From: Paenibacillus pini JCM 16418
GTDB lineage: Bacteria > Bacillota > Bacilli > Paenibacillales > Paenibacillaceae
Reading direction: 5' to 3'
Length of the DNA: 51,569 bases
Assembly (NCBI RefSeq): GCF_000576305.1
Contig: NZ_BAVZ01000021.1
Location: forward strand, 1 to 51,569
A model generated the notes under the pieces. It did not search any database and was not told the DNA's origin. It saw only the letters and a list, made by a program, of their open reading frames with translations. Each line of letters opens with the position of its first letter. The first letter of the stretch is position 1. Positions 45,417 through 51,569 of this stretch are shown piece after piece. The position numbers and the translations under genes are program-made.

Positions 45417-47744
45417 ATGCAACCTATTGATATACAAGAAGCAATTAAACGTCTGAACCCGCCCCAGCAGCAAGCAGTACAAGCTACCGAAGGCCCACTA
45501 TTGATTATGGCAGGAGCAGGCAGTGGTAAGACCCGCGTGCTTACGCACCGAATTGCCTATCTGATCGCAACACGCAAAGCTCCACCATGGGGCATACTTG
45601 CGATTACCTTTACGAATAAAGCAGCTCGTGAAATGCAGGAGCGCGTCTCCAAGTTGGTCGGACCTGAGGGCCGCGATATTTGGGTTTCTACGTTCCACTC
45701 CATGTGTGTTCGAATACTCCGTAAAGACATTGAACGAATTGGCTTCTCATCGAACTTTTCCATTTTGGATTCTAGCGATCAGCTTTCTGTTATTCGCAAC
45801 TGTATGAAGAGTCTCAATATGGACACTAAGAAGTTTGAGCCAAAGGCTGTACAATCCGTCATTAGCACCGCTAAGAATGAATTGGTATCACCAGCGCAGT
45901 ATGAGCAAACGGCAGGCGATTATTTTGAAAAGCTGGTTGCCCAGGTATACTCCATGTACCAGCGTCGATTGAAGAGCAATAACTCACTCGATTTTGATGA
46001 TCTGATTATGTCCACGATCCAATTGTTCAAAGAGGTTCCAGAAGTTCTCGATTTCTATCAGAAGAAATTTCAATATATCCATGTCGATGAATATCAGGAT
46101 ACCAACCGCGCACAGTATATGCTTTGCCGGATGCTTGCAGAAGGACATAAGCGAATTTGTGTCGTAGGGGACAGTGACCAGTCTATTTATCGTTGGCGCG
46201 GAGCGGATATTAGCAACATTCTTAATTTTGAACAAGATTATCCAGACGCTACTACGATTCTACTGGAGCAGAACTATCGCTCCACTTCAACGATTCTGAA
46301 TGCAGCGAATGAAGTCATCGGCGGCAATACTGGCCGGAAGCCGAAGAAGCTGTGGACGGACAAAGGTGAAGGTAACAAAATTAAGGTGTACCGCGCAGAT
46401 TCAGAGCATGATGAAGGATACTTTGTAACCTCTGAAATTAATAAAAGTATAAAGCAACATAAGTCATATCAAGATCATGCAATTCTCTATCGTACCAACG
46501 CCCAATCACGGGTAATTGAGGAAATTTTGATCAAATCGGATATTCCATATCAAATTGTCGGCGGTATCAAGTTCTATGATCGTAAAGAAATTAAGGATAT
46601 TCTTGCTTATTTACGTCTACTTTCCAATCCAGATGATGATATCAGCCTTGCACGGATTATCAATGTTCCGAAGAGAAGTATAGGCGATACAACCGTAGCC
46701 AAGCTTGCAGCAGCAGCTGGAGAACGAGGCGTTTCTATTTATCGTGTCTTGGCCGTAGTTGATGATCTTGGATTTGCTGGCAGAACTCGTAATGCACTCG
46801 TAGAATTTTATGATATGATCGCGGCATTAAATCAAATGGTAGAATATCTATCAGTAACGGAATTGACGGAGAAAATCATTGAAATGTCGCAGTATCGTTT
46901 GGAGCTTGAGCGGGAGAATACGCTTGAATCTCAAGCGCGTTTAGAGAATATTGATGAGTTCTTGTCTGTAACGCTGGAATTTGAGAAGAATAATGAAGAT
47001 AAGTCATTGGTTTCCTTCCTTACAGATCTAGCTCTAATCGCAGATATTGATAGCGTAAATGATGATGAAGAAGAAAGAACAGATGCTGTTGTCCTAATGA
47101 CTATGCACAGTGCCAAGGGACTCGAATTCCCGGTAGTCTTCATTGTTGGTATGGAAGAAGGTGTATTCCCGCATAGCCGTGCATTCTCTGATAATGAAGA
47201 ACTTGAAGAAGAACGGCGACTGGCTTATGTGGGTATCACCCGAGCTGAACAGCAATTATTCCTTTCGTGTGCACAGATGCGTACCCTCTTTGGCCGCACA
47301 ACAGCCAATCCTCCATCCCGTTTCCTTGACGAGATACCTGAGGAATTGAAGGAAGATACCAAGGTTGCCCAAGATCGCTACCGTCGTGGTGGTAATGTTG
47401 GAGGATCGTATGGCGGTCGTGGATTAAGTAGTGGGGGCGGTAGCAACTTCGGACGAAGTGCTTCAAATTCTTCCCTTAGTGGTTCTACAGCATCGGCGTC
47501 TGGTACGCAGAGTAGAGTTACTGTAACGACTTCTAAGCCAACTCCAAACGTTGCCGCAAGTAGTGGAGATCTATCCGCACTCAAAGCTGGGGAGAAAGTA
47601 TCCCATGGTAAATGGGGAATTGGAGTTGTCGTTTCGGTAAAAGGAAGCGGGAATGACACAGAACTTCAGATTGCTTTTCCAGCACCGGTAGGCGTCAAAA
47701 GATTACTTGCTGGATTTGCGCCAATAACTAAAGTAGAAGAATAA
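45417..47744 (+). CDS. pcrA: ATP-dependent DNA helicase PcrA
   Basis: UvrD-like superfamily 1A helicase for DNA repair and plasmid rolling-circle replication. 775 residues, intact, from ATG 45417 with AAGGAGCATG upstream. Walker A is AGAGSGKT (about 32-39). Other helicase motifs are VDEYQDTNRAQY (Walker B), VVGDSDQSIYRWRGAD, LEQNYRST, VVLMTMHSAKGLEF and EERRLAYVGITRAE. A Gly-Ser-Arg-rich linker (about 655-720) precedes a C-terminal KAGEKVSHGKWGIG region that contacts RNA polymerase in homologues. Confidence 0.97.
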   Translation: MQPIDIQEAIKRLNPPQQQAVQATEGPLLIMAGAGSGKTRVLTHRIAYLIATRKAPPWGILAITFTNKAAREMQERVSKLVGPEGRDIWVSTFHSMCVRILRKDIERIGFSSNFSILDSSDQLSVIRNCMKSLNMDTKKFEPKAVQSVISTAKNELVSPAQYEQTAGDYFEKLVAQVYSMYQRRLKSNNSLDFDDLIMSTIQLFKEVPEVLDFYQKKFQYIHVDEYQDTNRAQYMLCRMLAEGHKRICVVGDSDQSIYRWRGADISNILNFEQDYPDATTILLEQNYRSTSTILNAANEVIGGNTGRKPKKLWTDKGEGNKIKVYRADSEHDEGYFVTSEINKSIKQHKSYQDHAILYRTNAQSRVIEEILIKSDIPYQIVGGIKFYDRKEIKDILAYLRLLSNPDDDISLARIINVPKRSIGDTTVAKLAAAAGERGVSIYRVLAVVDDLGFAGRTRNALVEFYDMIAALNQMVEYLSVTELTEKIIEMSQYRLELERENTLESQARLENIDEFLSVTLEFEKNNEDKSLVSFLTDLALIADIDSVNDDEEERTDAVVLMTMHSAKGLEFPVVFIVGMEEGVFPHSRAFSDNEELEEERRLAYVGITRAEQQLFLSCAQMRTLFGRTTANPPSRFLDEIPEELKEDTKVAQDRYRRGGNVGGSYGGRGLSSGGGSNFGRSASNSSLSGSTASASGTQSRVTVTTSKPTPNVAASSGDLSALKAGEKVSHGKWGIGVVVSVKGSGNDTELQIAFPAPVGVKRLLAGFAPITKVEE

Positions 47745-47776
47745 TATCTAATCAATGGACGGAGGGCAAGCCCTGC

Positions 47777-49789
47777 ATGGATCCAATGCACAGTATGGAG
47801 CAGCTTGTAGCTGAGTTGAATAAGTACAATTATCATTACTACACGCTGGATAAGCCGCTTTTAAGTGACAAGGAGTATGATGCACTTTACGATCAATTGG
47901 TGAAGCTGGAGCAAGAGGGAGGGATCGTCCTTCCTGATTCACCAACTCAACGTGTAGGTGGCGAACTTCTCAAAGGGTTTGTACAGCATCGCCACTTATC
48001 ACCGCTCTGGAGTCTCGATAAAGCTCAGAGTATGGATCAGCTTAGCAATTGGAATGCACGTGCGGTGAGGTTGACCACAGATTACAATAATAAGCATCCA
48101 GAGAACCCGCTCCCACCTCTCAGTTATGCTGTTGAGTTAAAGTTTGATGGGCTGACACTGAACCTAACGTATACAGATGGCAAATTGGTTCAGGCCGCTA
48201 CACGTGGTAATGGTACAGTAGGCGAAGGGATTCTCGCTCAAGTCAAAACAATCAAGTCGATTCCACTTACCATTCCTTATAAGGATGGAACAATTGAAGT
48301 GCAAGGTGAAGGTATGATGAATCTGTCTGTCCTTGCCGATTATAATACTCGTGCTGCAGAGCCGCTTAAGAATGCGCGTAATGGTGCCGCAGGAGCACTG
48401 CGCAATCTAAATCCCAAATTGACGGCAGAACGTAGACTGACTGCTTTCTTCTATAATGTCGGTTATTCGGAGGGCATACGTTTTCAGACACATAAAGAAA
48501 TGATGAGTTTCCTACACGAGAACTACTTTAAAGTGAATCCGTTTATTTCTTACTTCGATAATTTTGATGATGTCGTAGAACAGTTAGAGGACATTCAGGA
48601 GCGCAGAGCGGGACTAGATTATCTAATCGATGGAGCCGTGATCAAAATCGTAGATATGCGCACCCGTGAAGCACTCGGCTATACGGATAAGTTCCCACGC
48701 TGGGCAGTTGCTTTCAAATTTGAAGCCGAAGAGACGACAACCATTCTTGAGTCTGTTTCATGGGAAGTCGGCCGTACCGGTAAAATAACACCTGTAGCGC
48801 GTGTAGAAGCTGTCGAATTGGCAGGTGTAACGGTTCAGAACTGTACGCTTAACAATATCGGTGATATTGAACGCAAGAACCTGAAACACGCTCTAGGCTC
48901 ACGTGTCTTTATTCGTCGATCAAACGAAGTTATTCCAGAAATACTGGGTAAGGTGACTGAAGAGAACGATGGGGAAGAGATTGTTGCTCCAGAGAACTGT
49001 CCATCTTGCGGCTTCCCATTAGAACAACGTGGCGCTCATCTATTCTGTAACAACCGTCTAGACTGCAAACCGCAAATCATTGGACGTATTACTCATTTCG
49101 CTTCACGGGACGCGATGGATATAGAAACGTTTAGTGTGATGACGGCAGAGCAGTTGTACAATGAGATAAATGTAAGGGAACCTGCGGATTTATATACGTT
49201 AACCTTTGATCAACTCATTCAGCTCGATCGATTTGGTGAGAAGAAGGCTAATAATTTGTTAGAATCCTTAGAGAAGAGTAAGGAGAGAGATTTAGCTTCT
49301 TTCCTTTTTGCACTGGGTATTCCTAATACAGGTAAGTCCACTACCAAAACGCTGGCAGAGCATTACCGCGATCTCCATGCCATTATGAATGCATCAGCAG
49401 AAGATCTGATCGCACTCCCAGATGTAGGTGGTATCGTTGCGGACAGTATCGTCAACTTTTTTGCAGATCCATTCATGCAGGCAGGTATAGAAAAAATGCT
49501 TTCTCTAGGAGTTCAAGCACAAGCACCGGCTGCGCCGCAGGTTGTAAGTACTGACTCGTTTTTCTATGGAAAGACCGTCGTACTGACAGGTACCTTGTAT
49601 CAACTCACTCGGGATGAAGCTTCTGAGAAGCTTGAGGCGCTTGGCGCTAAGGTGACAGGTAGTGTTTCTTCCAAGACAGATCTCCTTATTGCTGGTGAGA
49701 AGGCAGGAAGTAAGCTTGCCAAAGCAAAACAGCTGGGTATTCAGGTTATTGAAGATGAGGATGAGTTTGTTCGTCTGCTTCAATCTTAG
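47777..49789 (+). CDS. ligA: NAD-dependent DNA ligase LigA
   Basis: Seals nicks in replication and repair using NAD+. 670 residues, intact. The N-terminal Ia domain has YHYYTLDKPLLSDKEYD. The adenylated Lys is K122 in AVELKFDGLTL. OB fold (about 330-400), a four-Cys zinc finger (CPSCGF to NNRLDC), helix-hairpin-helix repeats (about 440-570) and a C-terminal BRCT domain (about 590-670) follow in order. GGAGGGCAAG precedes the ATG by ten or so bases. B. subtilis has the same pcrB-pcrA-ligA order. Confidence 0.98.
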   Translation: MDPMHSMEQLVAELNKYNYHYYTLDKPLLSDKEYDALYDQLVKLEQEGGIVLPDSPTQRVGGELLKGFVQHRHLSPLWSLDKAQSMDQLSNWNARAVRLTTDYNNKHPENPLPPLSYAVELKFDGLTLNLTYTDGKLVQAATRGNGTVGEGILAQVKTIKSIPLTIPYKDGTIEVQGEGMMNLSVLADYNTRAAEPLKNARNGAAGALRNLNPKLTAERRLTAFFYNVGYSEGIRFQTHKEMMSFLHENYFKVNPFISYFDNFDDVVEQLEDIQERRAGLDYLIDGAVIKIVDMRTREALGYTDKFPRWAVAFKFEAEETTTILESVSWEVGRTGKITPVARVEAVELAGVTVQNCTLNNIGDIERKNLKHALGSRVFIRRSNEVIPEILGKVTEENDGEEIVAPENCPSCGFPLEQRGAHLFCNNRLDCKPQIIGRITHFASRDAMDIETFSVMTAEQLYNEINVREPADLYTLTFDQLIQLDRFGEKKANNLLESLEKSKERDLASFLFALGIPNTGKSTTKTLAEHYRDLHAIMNASAEDLIALPDVGGIVADSIVNFFADPFMQAGIEKMLSLGVQAQAPAAPQVVSTDSFFYGKTVVLTGTLYQLTRDEASEKLEALGAKVTGSVSSKTDLLIAGEKAGSKLAKAKQLGIQVIEDEDEFVRLLQS

Positions 49790-49801
49790 AATAGGAACAA
49801 C

Positions 49802-49835
49802 AAAAGCAGCCCCAAAATGGGAGCTGCTTTTTTCT
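49802..49835. terminator. Bidirectional terminator between ligA and the molybdenum oxidoreductase gene
   Basis: AAAAGCAGC (49802-49810) pairs with GCTGCTTTT (49823-49831), with an inner CCC/GGG, and T runs on both strands. Confidence 0.88.
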
Positions 49836-49847
49836 TTTACCAAACCC

Positions 49848-51104
49848 TTAAGATTCGGAGGTTCTGTCTTTACTGACCCAAGCATCTTGATCGTAACCCC
49901 GTTGTTCCCAGTAACCGATATGTTCTCCTTCAATAAGTTCGATGCGGTTCAGCCATTTGACTGATTTGTAGGTGTACATCTTCGGAACAACTAAGCGGAC
50001 GGGTCCACCAAGATCGCTTGGAATCGGTTTACCATCATGCATAACCGCTACAAGGACATCGTCCATCTGAGCTTGCTCAAGGGTAAGTGAATCCGTGTAC
50101 TCACCATCTCCAGAATAGAATTTAACCGTTGTAGCGGCTGCCTGTACACCAGCTTGTTCGAGCAACGTCCGAAGGGGGATGCCCTCCCACGTATTTTTAT
50201 AAACCGACCAGCCCGTGACGCAGTGAAAATCGCTTACCTGTACGGTACGCTGAAGTTTAACAAACTGCTCCCAATTCCATGTGGATTTATGATTGACAAG
50301 TCCATCTATGCTGAAAGACCAGTTACTGTTATTAAAAGAAGGAATCGGTGTAACTGTATACACTCGAAATTGCCCTTCAGACCCGCCCCCTACTGGAGGG
50401 AGAGACTGAGGTAACGGTGTTGGAGCGGGTAGAAGCTGATTAGCATCTTTTTCAATAAGGCTTTCTAAGTTTTGCTGAGACCCCAAGTTGCTTCCAAGCC
50501 ATTTAATAAAAGAAGGACCCATAGTAACTGCTAGCCCGACCCCAATAGCAGAACGAATAAATGATCTGCGACTATATAACGGTTGTGTTTGAGATGCTTC
50601 TGTCTTTACTGTTTGTGTTTGTCTGTCTGTTCTAACAGCGCGACGATGAGGTTCTTTTAACCATTTGGTCCGAGTAACAGAGTGATAGATGATATACGGT
50701 AGACCAACCCAAGTCAGAGCGTCATGTATTGTAAGTGCAGGGTTGGACCATGCGGGTCCGAGTGCGCGGAATTGCCACAGTACTACTCCAGATAGTAACC
50801 AACCTATTAGAAGAGTCAGTACGACTATGACATTCCACCGTTGGCGCGGTCGATCTTTAAGTTGGCGCCAGTGCTTTCCTGCCAAGAACAAATAGTAAAG
50901 TACAGGTAAAAGCAATATTAGACCTACTATAATATGTAATGATTTCAGCCACACGCGCCCTTCTCCAAGTACTTCTCTCCAAAATCCCCATGGCAGTATT
51001 AAACCGCTAAAAGCTAAAAACGCGACCATCCATGCATTCCAGCGGTGAATAAAATTCAGTTTCTTTCCATAACCCTTGCGCAGCTTGGCTAGCCATTCAT
51101 TCAT
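49848..51104 (-). CDS. Fused cytochrome-b-like membrane domain and sulfite-oxidase-type molybdopterin domain (MsrPQ-like)
   Basis: 418 residues from the ATG at 51104 (AGGAAG eight bases upstream; a GTG at 51113 overlaps it). The first 150 residues form four membrane segments with candidate heme ligands H20, H57, H127 and H141, like a cytochrome b561 or MsrQ module. Residues 178-184 are SRRSFIR, a twin-arginine motif, followed by a hydrophobic helix (GVGLAVTMG). From about 240 to the end is a sulfite-oxidase-type domain; the Mo ligand Cys295 is in SDFHCVTGWSVYKNTW. In E. coli, MsrP (Tat-exported) and MsrQ are separate chains that repair oxidised Met. Here one chain could do both. Electron acceptor and substrate are unknown. 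Confidence 0.82.
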   Translation of the reverse strand: MNEWLAKLRKGYGKKLNFIHRWNAWMVAFLAFSGLILPWGFWREVLGEGRVWLKSLHIIVGLILLLPVLYYLFLAGKHWRQLKDRPRQRWNVIVVLTLLIGWLLSGVVLWQFRALGPAWSNPALTIHDALTWVGLPYIIYHSVTRTKWLKEPHRRAVRTDRQTQTVKTEASQTQPLYSRRSFIRSAIGVGLAVTMGPSFIKWLGSNLGSQQNLESLIEKDANQLLPAPTPLPQSLPPVGGGSEGQFRVYTVTPIPSFNNSNWSFSIDGLVNHKSTWNWEQFVKLQRTVQVSDFHCVTGWSVYKNTWEGIPLRTLLEQAGVQAAATTVKFYSGDGEYTDSLTLEQAQMDDVLVAVMHDGKPIPSDLGGPVRLVVPKMYTYKSVKWLNRIELIEGEHIGYWEQRGYDQDAWVSKDRTSES

Positions 51105-51267
51105 GGGACACACTTCCTTTCACTCTAATCGTTAACCCTAAAGAACTTCGAAAATATATCCTCTAATAACCTTTCGTATTTGAAGGCTGAAATGGATTAC
51201 TATTCGGTAGTATTTTAGTAAGTATTTTATAGAAATAGTAACACAATTAATTATTTTATAAAAAAGC

Positions 51268-51297
51268 TTGCAATATAGCCCACATGCATGGTATATT
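51268..51297 (+). promoter_or_regulatory. rRNA operon upstream promoter
   Basis: TTGCAA (51268-51273), 18 bases, TATATT (51292-51297), preceded by AT-rich sequence that could serve as an UP element. Confidence 0.5.
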
Positions 51298-51365
51298 ATT
51301 TCTTGCCGCTAAAACGGTAAACAACATATCGAAAACGAGCCAACATGAGCTTAGTAAAACAAGTG

Positions 51366-51395
51366 TTGACTTCGAATAAAACGATATGATATAAT
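51366..51395 (+). promoter_or_regulatory. rRNA operon downstream promoter
   Basis: TTGACT (51366-51371), 18 bases, perfect TATAAT (51390-51395). With the upstream promoter it forms the tandem pair usual for rrn operons. Confidence 0.65.
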
Positions 51396-51569
51396 AAATC
51401 CTGTTCTAAACAACTTAGATAAACGTGATGAACAACTTAAGTTCTTTGAAAACTGAACAAATGGATGATGGTTTTAAATAGAGATTATTAATCTCGTCAG
51501 TTTCAAAATGAGCAAGTCAAACACATCGGATGGATCACCCGACGCTGCAAAGACGACGGTTGAATCATT
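51396..51569 (+). other. rRNA operon leader with boxA-like antiterminator
   Basis: The text AAGTTCTTTGAAAACTGAAC (about 51439-51458) is the conserved boxA-containing leader of Bacillales rrn operons. No 16S sequence begins before the window ends, so the gene should start within about 100-200 bases beyond it. No open reading frame with a start site is visible between 51105 and the end. Confidence 0.7.

Noticed and set aside
1..51569. CRISPR arrays, insertion sequences, prophage genes, tRNA genes
   Set aside because: I found no regularly spaced repeats, transposase or phage-type proteins, and no tRNA-like cloverleaf text; the window is ordinary core chromosome.

Overview
This window looks like a chromosome segment of a Paenibacillus-type Firmicute. 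The evidence is moderate GC, strong Shine-Dalgarno sites with frequent TTG and GTG starts, a DUF4004/bactofilin operon, MinJ, FtsEX, PcrB-PcrA-LigA, a long two-part U32 protein and a prfB gene with the classical +1 frameshift site. The genus is inferred from protein style and synteny. No rRNA gene body or tRNA lies inside the window. The right end is an rRNA operon leader, so a 16S gene should begin just beyond base 51569.

Layout: (1) 1-2169: tail of a repeat-containing surface-type protein, a cold-shock gene, and the ribosome hibernation factor hpf. (2) 2170-7000: secA, a long hairpin leader, prfB (RF2), and a YitT-family membrane protein. (3) 7125-15512: a complete arginine operon argCJBDFGH behind one promoter that overlaps an ArgR-like palindrome. 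(4) 15555-18215: a small palindromic repeat, then yhbD (DUF4004) with two bactofilins and a 51-codon gene. (5) 18254-26242: a leftward VanW/G5 cell-wall protein, divergent from a wall and division cluster ftsE-ftsX-M23 hydrolase-ctpB-minJ-small membrane protein. A WalR-like box sits in the divergent gap. (6) 26251-27987: leftward motAB with a sigma-D-type promoter. (7) 28025-32994: uvrB and uvrA. (8) 33310-36929: a small membrane protein, then an HtrA-like protease paired with a copper-amine-oxidase-N-domain protein. (9) 37189-39700: long U32 protein. (10) 39872-44524: galU, rmlC-rmlB-rmlD, and a GDPD-like protein. (11) 44700-49789: pcrB-pcrA-ligA. (12) 49848-51104, minus strand: a one-chain fusion of a cytochrome-b-like membrane domain to a sulfite-oxidase-type molybdenum domain, with an internal twin-arginine motif. 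(13) 51268-51569: tandem rRNA promoters and boxA leader.

The most striking technical feature is that 13 conserved housekeeping genes (hpf, argC, argB, argF, argG, yhbE, uvrB, uvrA, htrA, U32, rmlC, rmlB, pcrB) are broken by 15 small deletions of 1 or 2 nt. None is an insertion, and restoring the missing bases gives a full-length family protein each time. This pattern points to assembly or consensus error rather than real gene decay. I annotate these as CDS spanning the break and state where the break lies.

The best candidates for undescribed biology are the nested 87-nt hairpin in front of prfB, the single-polypeptide MsrQ/MsrP-like protein with an internal Tat signal, the operator-like palindromes before yhbD, htrA and pcrB, the WalR-like box between vanW and ftsE, three tandem PsbP-like domains in the partner of the HtrA protease, and sharply bounded GC-rich patches inside argJ and the U32 gene.
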